Assembly (NCBI GenBank): GCA_031308135.1
Contig: JAHLJT010009436.1
Coordinates: 121,807,608-121,871,607 of the forward strand
DNA from: Acheta domesticus
Lineage: Eukaryota > Arthropoda > Insecta > Orthoptera > Gryllidae
DNA: 64,000 bases
Direction: 5' to 3'
Positions 49,141-61,420 of this stretch are shown piece by piece. Made by a program: the position numbers and the translations under genes. The stretch's first letter is position 1. Each line of letters begins with the position of its first letter. Below the pieces are notes generated by a model. That model searched no databases, had not been told where the DNA came from, and saw only the letters and a list, made by a program, of their open reading frames with translations.

Positions 49141-50959
49141 CGCCGTGTTTATCTTTTTTAACGCTTGCCCGATAAAGTGTGCACAAATGTTTTCTCTCTT
49201 TCCACTACGTCAGCGTGTGGGGATGTTATAATTGTGTGTAGAATCGACGCCGATGTTTTGGTTGTCATTCGTGCTGAGAGAGATCCTGTGCCGTTATCAC
49301 TTTGTTCAAGATGAAAAGTAGTGTACATAGTAGAACACGAATCTCATAGTGATAGAAAGTTATTTTATTTTTGAAAAGAGAACATTTTCATGCTTATGAA
49401 ACTTTCATTTCCAACTCTTCATTGACTGAACGCTTGTTTCACAATACGCATCCCAGATAGATCAGACGATTCGATTAAAAAATAATATTCGATCTCAAAT
49501 AAATATCGGTACTAAACATTGCATTCAAACAATGCAAAGCAAATTTGTTTGTGATTGTACTGTGACAAAACTGTTTGCAAGTTTCAAAATAATGATTTTT
49601 TGTAGTAAAAAGCTTGTGCAACTTGTCACAGTAAACAGTGGAAGAAAATAAATAAAACACTAAATTCTTCGAGCAATAACCTATAAAGAACAAAATAAAG
49701 GTAAAGCAAATCAGAAAAAGTTTTTCTTTGGAACGTGAATAAATAGCATTTTAATTACACTTTTTCGTTAAAATGTAAGATGTTAAATTTCACTGGTTTT
49801 TCCTCAGTAACAATATTCACATTCTTTTAAACGTGCTTTAGATAACACGTACTTACTTGGAAATAGCGTTTTCTTGTACTTGTAAAGTTGCTCTCATTTC
49901 TCAATGATAATTTTATGACTTGCATATTTCAATAGTAAAAAAATCTAGCAAGTAAAATCTCCCATTAAGGATTTTTCCTTTTTCCATTATTGATCTGTTC
50001 GTAGTTTTCGTATTATTCTTCATAAAAGCATTTCATTTTCTGCGGCAATTATTTTTATTCTGCAAATTGAGGCAGGAAAAATTAAAAAATACTTTTGCTC
50101 CTAAATCACTACATATTAAAATCAATATTCGTGCTAGAAGTTTGTTTGCACAATAAAATTGAAGAAGAGAAATAATGGAATAAATGTAATGACGTTACAC
50201 TTCTGAAATTAGAAACGTAAAATTGAATACTAAAGTTAAATACTAAAAAAATGCTTCATAATACCACTTCATGCACCTTGCACAAACATGTAAATGCTTT
50301 GCATAAAAAAGAAATAAATAACATAGTAACTAATGCGACATCTACTTTGACGGTTTTTCCAGAGACGTATTGAAAAACATCCCTTTTGTCAATTTCCTGG
50401 GATTCAAAAAGTTGTCGTAACAAATAAAACGTATACCTCACATCGTTATAAAGTACAATCGAAAGGCCCGTATTGAGGCCAGAACGAACTTCTAATCCTC
50501 ATAATTCCACAAAACAGACTGTTAACTCCAACTAACTACCCAAAAGTACATTCATCACGTTGAGTTTACCGAGAAATAAGTACAAACAGCTTATATTCAG
50601 CAGTTCCCAAGTAAGCCAACGATCCTTAGCAAGAAATATCAACAAACCGGCTTCGAAGACAAGCATATTGTGAGAGAACACGGGGCTTCTGCAAACCCCT
50701 CACCCGAGACCGTTTCCAGCCCTTAACTCCCAGTCGAATTCCGAAGGAAGGCAGGAGAAAGGAGAGAACAGCAATTCACAACTTGGGAAACCGCGCGGAC
50801 CAGAAAGGAACTTAATTTCCCTGCGATATTTTCAAAAAACATTTTGGGAAATAAAAACCTCGAAATAATACGAATTAATTAGTCGGGCTACCATTGCCGT
50901 TTTCCCGAGGGGGTGAAAAGGGTCGGCTATACGGCGCACAAGACTAACACAATTTTTCA
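49141..50959. other. AT-rich stretch, no gene seen
   Basis: Balanced to about 49300, then low-GC. An 11-bp inverted pair TACTGTGACAA/TTGTCACAGTA lies at about 49558 and 49624. No gene. Confidence 0.5.
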
Positions 50960-51310
50960 CTTCAATTACCCTCCATCCTTGAGACTGTCCGGTCCCTCGC
51001 AAGGGCAGATTACAAATGGGGCGGGGGCGGCCCGGCGAACGGCGCGGCAATCCGTGCAGCTCGCGGTGGCGGCGGCGGCGGCGTTTTGCCCGCGGGGCTG
51101 CGCGGGGGTAGTAAATAAATAACGCGAGGGCTCCGGGGAGGAGAAGCGGGCATCGGAACGAGGGTGCCCAGGGCGCGGAGGGCGCAACGGGCCCTGCGCA
51201 GACGGGAGCGAGGGCGGAGAGGCCATTGAGGGCATCGGAGGGAATGGAAGGACCGCTAGGAGGTACAGAAAGAAGGGGGAGAAAAGAAAAAGGGGGAGGG
51301 GGAAGTTAAA
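50960..51310 (+). other. GC island with purine-rich tail
   Basis: CpG-rich core (51020-51120) with GGTGGCGGCGGCGGCGGCG near 51064. It is followed by strongly G/A-rich + sequence to 51310, and C/T-rich sequence precedes it. Confidence 0.55.
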
Positions 51311-51839
51311 TAATAGATGTGACCAATAAAACAGTTGCCTATCAAATAAAAATTATTCAAAATGTATTCTGTCTGATCCAAGAGCAAGTTTTATGACAAC
51401 TCAATTTTAGGAATAAAACTAACAGGAGTACCACAATAGTTTGTGGAACAGAAACGTTTGAAGAGGAAAGAGTTGTTCGTTTGATTGTAAGGAATTAATA
51501 ATGACGATTAACTGACCAATAAATGAAATAGATTTATAACACAGAAGTAATAAACAAAGAAACGTTGAAACTCAACGCAATACGCTCTAAAAAGAAAAGA
51601 AATTAACTAACGAAATACACGATTTAAAAAACAGTTTAGAAAACAACTACGAAAGTGATAAGATGCCGTACTTTAGAACAATCCCAGGGATAAGGGCATA
51701 ATATGAAGTAAAACAATGAATTCTGAAACAAATGCAAGTAGAAAAGATACGAAGAAGAAGGATGGAGCAATTTTCACCAGCCGCCAATCCCGTCAGTTAA
51801 CACAGAGACACCAGGTGAATTGTCAGGACCTGCAAAAAC
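51311..51839. other. AT-rich stretch, no gene seen
   Basis: Low-GC, A-rich on +. Nothing recognisable. Confidence 0.5.
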
Positions 51840-52250
51840 AAACCTTCCGAAGAGAAAACCCGCGCCGTCGGCACGCCCCCGTAGACGGAGGGCGTACGCA
51901 CGCCGCCGAGCGCAGCGCGGGGGCGGCCTCCCCGCCGCAGGCCGTGCGAGTATGAAGTGTTGCGGCGCGCGCGCCTAAACCCGCACAAAGACCGCGGGTA
52001 AATCACTCGCGGGCGGGCGGGCCAGCGCGTTTTTTACTGCGGCTCATTAAAACCTACGGGTGAGCGGGGCGGGGCGGGGGCAAAGGGTGGCGGCGCGGCA
52101 CACCTGTAGCACGCCCCGGGGACCGCCCCCGCCCTCGCGCCCACACCCGCCCGCCAGAGGAGAGCAGGGGAGAGTGGAAGGACTTCACGTTTCCCACTCT
52201 CAGGGGGCGAGGGGAATTGTGCAGCGTCGAGAACAGGGGAATCTCGATTC
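51840..52250. other. GC island
   Basis: CpG-dense. Contains GAGCGGGGCGGGGCGGGGGC near 52062-52081 and a C-rich block at 52115-52155. Overlapping frames on both strands have no domains. Confidence 0.6.
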
Positions 52251-53070
52251 TGTACAGGCACCGGATCTTGTTACGACTTAACAGTACGTTTACGGAGTAA
52301 TTCTATTAGAGCGCCTGAAGTCTGCAGCCTACCACGTTTGAAAATGTGAAAAATAGAAAGCTAAATAAGTTTACTAAAATGTTTCACGACTGAATCTTTT
52401 GGGTATTTAAATAGACAGTTGCAATGCAATGAAGAATGCTCAAAAAGTAAGACAAAAATTCTCTGTACAATATTTCAATGAACGATTATTTAACTCACTG
52501 TGTTCATCATTGAGTAAGTAAATGGTAACGCCTAAGGGATTGCCGTTTCTGATTTATAAAAAACCAATTTCTTATATCACAACAGTAGAAGCCATATTTA
52601 ACTGGAATTCTATAATTTGAAAACAATTTCTCGTTCAATTATTGGATGAATACTTTTCATTAACTTCAACAAGAAATACATTTTCACCGTTGCAAAATAA
52701 ATATCTATTTCAATAAATAAAAATTAATATTAAGTAAACTAAATGCAAGAAACCCCTGGTAAAATATTCAAATTCAGTTCTAGACGTGTGTGCTCTTATA
52801 AGATGTTTACTAGAAAAGAATGAAAAAGTTCTTGGAATTTTTCCAATTCCAGATGAAGTGAGTGAGTGATTATAATCATAGTGTGTGGGTGAGAGAATAA
52901 TTATTAACTGCTTCCGGGTGCATCAAATACTTTGTTCGGAGAGCATAGAGCACGTTATAATCGGGAGGTGGCAGAGTTCCTCCAAGCTGGATACGGAAAT
53001 CCGACGCTGATTTACAAATCGGCTTGTTTTCTCCTCCAGATACTCCTTTCAGAGGGATATTGCCGGGACG
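52251..53070. other. AT-rich stretch, no gene seen
   Basis: Low-GC to about 52900, then balanced sequence leading into the long hairpin. The minus-strand frame 52876-53208 partly overlaps the hairpin and has no recognisable domain. Confidence 0.45.
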
Positions 53071-53532
53071 AGTTCTAACACGCAATACCCACCGTGCTAG
53101 ATACTCGGATTGACATGAAATTTTACCAACTTGTTCAACACGTTTCAAAACACCTACATACAAATTTTTACGTGCTATGAAGCATTGCATATAGTGTTTT
53201 TGCGACAATTAGTATTGAGACCTTTTATGATCTTAGCGCCTGTAGAAGGGCGGAAATCGCTGTTCGCCGCTGGTTCTACGGTCGTTACTCACACACCGCG
53301 CCGCCACTGTCGGCGGCGAGCTGCGATTTCTTCCCTTCCACAGGCGGTAAGGTCATGAAAGATCTCAATGCTAATGGTCTCAAAAACACTACTTGCAATG
53401 CTTCATAGCATTTAGAAATTTGTATGAGGCGGTTTTGAAAGGCGCTGAACAAGCTGGTAGAATTCCATGTCCAGTATTCCGTAAAAAGTCCATGTTCAGT
53501 GCCCAGCACAGTGAGTGTTGCGTGTCAGCATC
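53071..53532. mobile_element. Long imperfect hairpin (fold-back element)
   Basis: The left arm 53073-53272 reappears inverted at about 53311-53531. Shared blocks include TGCTATGAAGCATTGCA, AGTGTTTTTG and GAAATCGC. Aligned core arms agree at roughly 80-85% by eye, with a 20-bp gap toward the outer end. The loop is about 40 bp and GC-rich. Both arms can be read as a related peptide (sharing CYEAL and PVEG), but the arms differ mostly at amino-acid-changing sites, so the frames look like by-products of the inverted repeat. No clear target duplication was found. It may be a fold-back transposon, a hairpin-RNA locus or an inverted duplication. Confidence 0.7.
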
Positions 53533-53575
53533 AGACTTCGGTTGTGAGATGCATGTAAGTATAATATGATTGTGT

Positions 53576-53578
<3 letters not shown>

Positions 53579-53645
<67 letters not shown>

Positions 53646-53655
53646 GAGAGAGAGA
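53579..53655 (+). repeat. (TG)n(AG)n compound microsatellite
   Basis: About 16 TG repeats (53579-53610) are followed without a gap by about 22 AG repeats interrupted once by AGTG. The TG half can adopt Z-DNA and the AG half a triplex. It lies 47 bp outside the right arm of the long hairpin. Confidence 0.95.
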
Positions 53656-55159
53656 AAATGTGCGGGACCGTAAAGAGAGGTAGAGCAAGAATAAATAAGG
53701 AAAGATCGCACGGAATTAATGGCTCGTATGTAAGGTTACTGATAAGGGGTTGGGGAAATCACGGAAAACTCCCGATAAGAGAAGTCGACCATTAGAATCC
53801 TTCTCCAGACAGTAGGCGAATTCGACTTAGCTATTAAGCTGTCGAACTCTATGACCTCCCGGTCAAAGATGCTGTAGTGACAACAGAAGATTATATTGAG
53901 CCATCTCAGCCGGTCTTCATAGAACAAAATGTAGCTTGTTTAGTGGATCACTTCACAGCATGCATTACCTCTAAACTAATCACTTACATCTCCACGCAAT
54001 GTTTTTGGGTCTACGGCAAAGCAGATGGCAAGAACTGGATTTCCGAACGGCAGACTTCGTCTCATTCGCCTGTGACAAATGAACATCTGAATAGTTTCGC
54101 TTCGGACTTGACTGAGCAGGGGAGGAACCCTTCGGGGCAATAATTTTTATGGCGGCGCAGCCAAGTTTCGTCTTCTTTGAAAGGGCATTTCGCTTCACAG
54201 GGGAGAACGTATCAATGGGATGAACGAAGGGAACGCATTTCTTGAGTCTCTGGAGCAGAGAATGTCTTAGAAATATACGGAGATATCAGCTAATAAATAG
54301 AGAGCACTTAAGAATATGTTTTTTCGAGGAATGCACTCCATCTCTTAGAATAAGAGTTAATTACTGCAATGTGAGAAGAACTCGAGATTCCTAGAAAAAC
54401 AATCTATGACACTTCTCTATTGATAATAATATAATACTTATTAGTGAAATCTTTGATTGCCCCCTGTGGCATCTAAAATCCCATCATTGTGTTTCTTTTA
54501 AACGACAAAATTAAAGAGTGTTGAAACCAAACACTTTCTGCACAACATTTCAATTCCTAAAATGTTAGGTCAGACTATAGTCGATTGCGTAGATGTGTAG
54601 ATGAGATGATCCAAGCTGCACAATTATGAAGAAAGGACACTAGGAGATTTTATGAGAAATTCAATTTAAAATAGAAAATTTTCATTTTTCTGAACTCCAA
54701 CCGTCTATGGAAAAATGTTCTTGAAAGTTAGTTTTCTGATACAATCAGGTTTCGAGATTTATGGATAAGTTTTAAGTTCTCTGTCGACACTACCACAGTA
54801 ATAGGCGTCCAAAACGAAACTTTATGTTTAGGAATTCAAAATAATATTCATCAAAAATATATCATTTTACAAGAAGTGTTGGAGTGAGGCTATTACCGAG
54901 TCACTGTTAATTCTAAATGTAAGTTTTCGTTCATAAAAAGTAGTTTGTGGATCATAGTATTTGTAGTGCGGTTTAGAAATATGAGTAGGATCATCATATC
55001 AATAAATTGGGAATTCAATAAAAACATCAGTGATTCAAAGTAATTGTGGGATTCGTAATACGGCATAATTATCGCAGAAAAAATGATACAATCGCGATAA
55101 TTCATACATACACAAACCGAATTAGGAATCTTGACATGTCTGAAATCTGGGATATCCCC
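53656..55159. other. AT-rich stretch, no gene seen
   Basis: Balanced at 53700-54250, then low-GC. The + frame 53877-54143 (88 codons) has mixed amino-acid composition but no domain I recognise and no flanking splice signals I can support, so it is not called. Confidence 0.45.
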
Positions 55160-55500
55160 ACCGACGAGGAGAGGGTGCCTTCGAGGCAGTGGCGGGCGGG
55201 TGGGTGGCAGGGAGGGGACGAAGGAGTCGAGTGCGGAGAATGACGACTTCTTCGGAAGGCTGCGCCAATCCCACGCCGCGCGGGGTGCCGCCCCCCGGGG
55301 CCACGCTGATTACACGGGAGGGGAGGGGAGGGGAGGGGAGGCACCGCCGCGCCGCCGCCCTCGCGGCGGCTTTCATTGTAACGCTGTTCTCTTGTGCCGG
55401 AGGACAAACCGCCGAGGGGAGACGAAAGCGCCAACGCGGTTTTGCGGGACGCGCCCTCATAAGCGCAGTGCAACGCCAGCGCTCACTCGTGCAATGAGCG
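55160..55500. other. GC island with (GGGGA)n
   Basis: CpG-rich block. G-rich + sequence at 55185-55245 and at 55316-55341. The 102-154 codon frames are compositional. Confidence 0.6.
55316..55341 (+). repeat. (GGGGA)n microsatellite
   Basis: Five GGGGA pentamers, a further G-quadruplex candidate. Confidence 0.9.
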
Positions 55501-57289
55501 CACTACTGACGATGAATGAAGCAGTACAACTATTAGGCAAACTAATTTTCGTAATAGGAGTATCGCTTTCACAGGCAATCACTTTGCGAGAGTAGCTAAT
55601 ACTCATCACAGCTACAACGTTAACGTATTTCATTCAAGCTGTGGACCAGCATAATGGACAGAAACATGTATAGTATGCGTGGGAGTGTGCGCATAATGGA
55701 CAGAAACACCGTGTGCTGCGGTTTGAAGTAATCGCAGCTATAGAATTTATTTATAAAACTATATGAATGTCTACGGGCCAAGAATGGAGCAAATTCAATA
55801 GCTAATACACTGCTCACCACACTCGATAACATTCTTATAAAATACGCATATATTATGCCTAGGAAGATAATTATTTTACTAAAAGCACATTGGATAAATT
55901 ATTGATGAACAAACACACTGGTGTGTGAGCATCAAGTTAGAAGTCACTTAGTTGCTACATTCGTTTTTTCCTGTACTGTGTGTGTATTCTTGTTTGTCAT
56001 TTTAAGTATGTAAAAGTCTTAATAAAATAAATTTGCCCTTGGTCATCGGCAACAACAATCTAATCCAAGTTGCTGAAGGCGCAAATCAATCTGTAATTTC
56101 GTTAGGCATTGCAAAATTAGCGAGAATGGAATGAAATACTATAATTAAAATGTTTCCAGCAGAAGACCGAATATTGTAGCTGTTGCCGCCTCATTAATTC
56201 AACACGGCAAACGATTTCGATATTTCAATTTTTATTCCACGTTCAAAGTAATTACTTTCGATCCCGCCATTTCCATTCGATCCTTTATTATTAATTAAAG
56301 CATTCATAGTGCGCTTCAATTGCAGTATTTAACACAATTGGACTTGAATGGTAATTGTTTCCATCTTTTTTAACATGCCATCACAAACAATGTTATCTAC
56401 CCGTAAGCTGCTAACTCTAAGAGCAAGCAATACGTGGACTGTAACCGACATCAATATATGAGAACATTACGTACCTCAAATGCAGTTGTTTCATTTGAAC
56501 GCGATGGAACAACAATATCGAAAAATAAAAACAGTCGAATTTGGCAAAATATAATGTCTCTGAATGGATATGATCACTAACAATTAAACAATCCTCTGCC
56601 GATTGCTGACCGAATATCTCTCTTTTCCAAAACATTTGAATTATTATTCCAGAATACCTTCAGTCAACTGTTATATGCCTTTTTTAATATTAAAAGTTAT
56701 TACTTCAACTGAATATCTTAATGCATCGCTATTTGAGAAATAAAAACTTAAATTACTAAACACTTTCTTAAAATTCACATTTCTTTTACCTCACCGAAAA
56801 AATATCAGAAGTCCAACACATGACCATATGTTCGGAGACGTATATTCGCAGATTATCTCTGATTATTTTTCAATAGAGTGAATCGGTAATGCCACCAAAA
56901 GCATAAAAATGCAAACACATGGCAAAAATATTAATCTCTATTGTTGAAACATTAACATAAGCGAGGGAAAGTTTTCTATCTACAAAAAAAAGCTTCTATA
57001 AAATACAAAGTACTAAATAACATGAAGAGAGCATATCATGAAAATGAATATTACGCATTTTGGCGTTCTCAATTTTAACTTTTCAATATTTAACGTACCT
57101 TTATAGATTTACTTTCTCTTAACCCCAATAAAACATTTTAAATTCAATATTCTCTTTATTTTATGCAGAGACATGGGTAAAAGTGAGTACATTTATTCAG
57201 TCGAGAGACATTCATTATTTCTCATAATATCGCGAGAACAACTGCTACAAAATGCACCGTAGAAGCAAAAAGTCAAATGTCATCTACAC
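55501..57289. other. AT-rich stretch, no gene seen
   Basis: Low-GC DNA. GCATAATGGACAGAAACA is repeated directly at about 55648 and 55691, 43 bp apart. No gene or element ends. Confidence 0.5.
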
Positions 57290-57770
57290 AGAACAACATT
57301 GCTCCGCGTTCTCTGCTCTCCGTTTTCCTGACACCGTTTCACCGCCGCGCCGTACCTCCAAGGCGAGGAGAGAAACGACTCGCGTAATTTACGGCAGTCG
57401 CTCTCGAGATTAATCGATATATCTGTCGCGAGACAGCAAATGGACTGGAAACGGCATTTCTGCACGTCTGCGAGGAGCAGGGCTTATTAGAGAGCACAAC
57501 ATTTAATTTCCGCTTCGGGAGGCCGGGCGTTTATGCAAAGTTAATATGGACACGTTCCGCCAGCGCTGCCCAGCGCCACGCCCGCCCGCCCGCCCCACGT
57601 CACGCCGTGCAGCGCCGCCCCGCGCCGCCTCCATCGGCAGCAGCGAGAGCAAACAAACGCGAGCGGAGGCGTTTCCGGTGGCGACGCGGGGGCGCGAGGC
57701 CTTCGGGGCCCTTGCGCTGAGCGAAGACCCCGCTCGGCCCTGGGCCAAGCACCGCCTCACCTCATTTTAG
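57290..57770. other. GC island
   Basis: CpG-rich, densest at 57560-57740, with C-rich (CCCGCCCGCCCGCCCC) near 57580. Opposed frames overlap and no domain is seen. Confidence 0.55.
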
Positions 57771-59519
57771 GCATTGAAAATATTTTTTTCGTAATACTAC
57801 GCGATTATAGTATACTAGACTTACCACAGCCAAACAGATGAATGAAGAGCCACTCTCTTAAGAGCGGCCGGCATGAGCTAAGAATTTAATAACCCGCCGT
57901 CCGTTCAGAAGAATGGAAACAAATTAGTTGTACGTAAAAATGGCGTATGAGCAGACTTACTCTAGAAAATGGTATTTCTTGTTTATGATTTTTATGAAAA
58001 CAAAATGGTGTTACGAAAGGTATTAAACGAGGATAAACCGAGTGTTGTGAATTCGGGTTATTAGTGAATTCGCGCTGATAACGATAATAACTTTGGAAAA
58101 GGAACTTTCACGTGGGTAGCGCAGGATGTCCTTGTACGATGTTCTAGTGTTGTCTAGTGTTGTTCGCAATACTTCGTTGTTTATTTTAAAAAGTATTAAT
58201 AGTTTAATATATTACATATCGATTGAGAGAAAAGTTGAATCAAATGTATTTTTGCACTATGGAAAAATAACGATAATTAAGAAATGAATTACTATTTCAA
58301 AATTTGAAGTTAATTCACTGATAGGCTTTTATATCGACGGTAACGATATTTTCGTTTATTCACATCAAAAGAAGTCGTTAAAAAGATCTCCCATTTCTCG
58401 TAAAAATGCACGCAGATAGAACTCTTCAGAGAGCGAATTAATGTTCATCTAATAAACCGGTATCGTAAATTCAGATCCAGATTGAATTTGAATTCAAGAT
58501 AGCGTCCTTGTTTCCTTGGATTAAAGTGCATTTACTTCAGTATCATGAAACTTACGTAAACCTGCTCAAAAACGTAAAGCAATTGTGAAAAAGAAAACGC
58601 ATATAATGATATTATCGTCCATGAAAGAAATAAGTTTAAAGGTTTTAAAAAAAAGTAATACCAATATTATTTTACCGAGAATATAAAGGATGGAATATGA
58701 ATTCAAAGGTGAGAGCTGAAAATAAGAAAACATTAAGAAGTGGCTTCTTAATAAGAAAAATAAATGTCAGAAGAGAAATTCAGAAAAATACTTCAGCTAG
58801 CAACTCAGAAAACATGCTATTTGGAAAACAAAAAAACAAAAAAAAATGTTTAAGCATCTTAGAGAAGTTGCATTTATCTATGGCAGAGCAGAAGCATCAT
58901 GACCATGATCCATAATGCTACTGCTTTGAAATTAAATCTAGTATACAGTATGATATTAAAACATAAGTGAACGAATCTTAAAATGATTATTGTGATAATG
59001 AAAATTCTCGAGAATTCAAAAATAGACAAATTCTAATCTCAATTTGATTCCAATTGCGGCGTTATCAAAGTGAAAAACAAATAGTTTTTGAAAGTAAAAA
59101 TATTTCAAAATAAGCAGTTGTGAATACTCCTTACCCAAGTGAAATCACTCCATGTAATGTTTTGAATCACGATAAAATTTAAATGAAGGGTAATAAGCAG
59201 TTTGCCACACTCTTCACTTTCATATGCAAATGAAAGAACGTTGCATAATAAACTCATTTCCTCAATGATAGCAGACGAGCAACCACATTCTGAATTCTAC
59301 GAAGTGTCTACGACCTTATATACTCGTATCACAAATCCTGGATAAAATCCTCTAATATATTAAATTCGTATATATTAATATTCGTTAGATAACCGTGAGT
59401 CACAGTAATCATTGACACTAATTCCCTTGAATTCTCGTTACTCTCTCTATTACTGCACGGACCAAAACGTGATGCATCAGATGCTCGTTATGGCAAAGGC
59501 TCGAATGAAACAGTAGCGT
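57771..59519. other. AT-rich stretch, no gene seen
   Basis: Low-GC DNA with a short GC-balanced patch at 57860-58110. TCTAGTGTTG is tandemly repeated near 58142. The Lys/Asn-rich frame 58697-58915 reflects A-rich composition. Confidence 0.5.
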
Positions 59520-59820
59520 TCCACAGCGACGCAACAGAGCGGGCTGCGATGAAAGGTCGCAGGGCTGGTGGCAGCGGCGGCGGCGGCGCCTCGGATCAAA
59601 GGGGCGGGGCCGGCGAGGGCCTCTCGAGGGCCCTCGAGGTCACACAAATAGCCCGCTGCTCGGGACACTCGAGCGGCGCGGGGCGGCAGCGAGGCGATGC
59701 GAGCGAGGCAAGGCGACGAAGCAGAGCACGTGCCGCGCGCCCGGTGCCGGCGCTGCGTTCGGTTCGGCGATGCCGCGGCGAAGCCTCGTGCCAGACGCCG
59801 CCATAAAACCCCTCGCTTTT
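59520..59820. other. GC island
   Basis: CpG-dense block with GGCAGCGGCGGCGGCGGCGC near 59572 and a GAGGGC duplication near 59616-59632. Opposed frames overlap. No gene. Confidence 0.6.
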
Positions 59821-60774
59821 GAAGGCAGATATTCCGGGAAGAAACACTGCGCCCGTGAAGTCAAAACGCTATGAGGATCGTGAAAGATTGGTGACCTGTT
59901 TGGTCGTCCAATCTACTCTCTTTATGCTGACCGTTTTTAGTAATATCGACACATCAGTCGCTGAAGCATTTTTGCAATCTTCTTTTAGAAGAGTGGACAC
60001 AATAATTACACAAGTATATTAGAATTTCTGAAAATACAACTGTACAGGGAGTCGTTTTTTGTTACTCTACAAGTTACAAAAGTAACCTTTAAAGCTACAA
60101 GAAAGGAATAAGAACAATATCGTATTACACTGATAATTATTTTAAAAAATCAGTATTGTGTGAGCTAAAGAGATGGGAATGAGGTTCAAGTTTGTTTTGA
60201 AATTATCAGTCAAGCATTAAAATTTAACCAGTAACTAGTAACCGTACAGTACGAAAACGATCAATGATTACTTACACAACGACATTTTACACAGATCTGA
60301 GTATCCGTATCAAATGAAATAACATTGACCAACACGATCTCAGAAACAAAATGAAATACAATGTTGCTTGGTATTTGCAATGGTATTTGCAACGTATTTG
60401 TTCTTGCAGTGTTATTTGTTCACGTTTTCACGAAGTGAAAACATTTACAAAAATATTGTGAAAGATTTACACAAATCAAATATTTGCTTCTGTCAACTCT
60501 CAAATGAACTTAAAAAGAGGACAGGAGTTCACAGGAGTCACGTACGTTAGTCAAACAAACAAAACAAGATAAAAAAAATATTTTGTTTTAACGACTAATT
60601 CAAATGTCAAACACGCCCAAACTTCATATTCAGCGTCCACTGAAAAAATCAGATGGCAACCATGGCGATATTTTCAAATAGTCGTTTATTAACAAAATCA
60701 TAAAACAATTATCGCAGATTGATTATTCCTTGTCATCCCGCAGAACAAAAGTACGAGCCAAAGCCACCGACGCA
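59821..60774. other. AT-rich stretch, no gene seen
   Basis: Low-GC DNA. GGTATTTGCAAT/GGTATTTGCAAC is duplicated in tandem near 60370-60394. No gene. Confidence 0.5.
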
Positions 60775-61170
60775 CGTGTTGTCACATCACAAAGAAATGC
60801 ACGAACCAAGAACACGCGCGCACTGCCTGCCGCCGCGCCTGCCGCCGCGCAGCTGCCTACCTGGCGCGGCGCGCTGGCGGGGCCTGCGTCGCGAGGGCTG
60901 CCGTGGGCGGTGCGTGAGCGGGAGCGGGTGCGGGAGCGGCGCTGCGCGGGCGGCGCGGGTGGCCCAGCCCCTGCGGCACTCGCGCGGGCGTCCGGCGGCG
61001 ACTGCAGGAGCCGCGCCACGTGCGGCCGTCGCCTGGCCGCCCCGGCCGCGCGCACGCGCACCGCACCCTCGACCGCAGCGCCACGCGCGGCCCGCCGCCG
61101 CACCCCGCGCCCTCGCCCTGGCCCTGGCCCTCGCCGCTCGCGCTCACGTTCAAGCACGGTTCTTCTTGCG
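60775..61170. other. GC island
   Basis: CpG-dense block with GCCTGCCGCCGCGC duplicated near 60828-60848 and GAGCGGGAGCGGGTGCGGG near 60917. Overlapping frames of 108-178 codons on both strands are Arg/Ala/Pro/Gly-rich and are not called. Confidence 0.6.
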
Positions 61171-61420
61171 TGGGCGTAGCCAAAGGGTGAAGGGGATCTG
61201 TTCCCTTCCCCCTAAAACTTCCAACTTCCGTCTTTCATACAAAATCTATGTATAAATAAAAGGGAAAAGTGCGTATGTGTGTCGCACAAAGACGTAAAAA
61301 TTAGTCGATCGATTTCGCTGAAATGTTTACACTTTCTTCTTATTAGTAAAGTGAATGTTTAAAAAGTGGTTTGAATTGATGCGTTGTTGATGATGTTTTT
61401 TTTTTTTGTTTTTTTTTTTC
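61171..61420 (+). mobile_element. Possible transposon relic
   Basis: The run CCCTTCCCCCTAAAACTTCC, CTATGTATAAATAAAAGGG, GTGCGTATGTGTGTCGCAC and GTCGATCGATTTCGCTGAAAT resembles a non-coding string I associate with dispersed insect repeats: TATAAATAAAA, then a GTGTGT tract, then a 'gaycgattt..gatgaaat' motif. Two T-runs at about 61397-61420 follow. No termini or duplications are visible. Recognition is from memory, so confidence is low. Confidence 0.3.

Noticed and set aside
53131..53509. Two similar small proteins on opposite strands
   Set aside because: They are the two arms of one inverted repeat. Differences between the arms are mainly amino-acid-changing, so there is no sign of protein-level selection.
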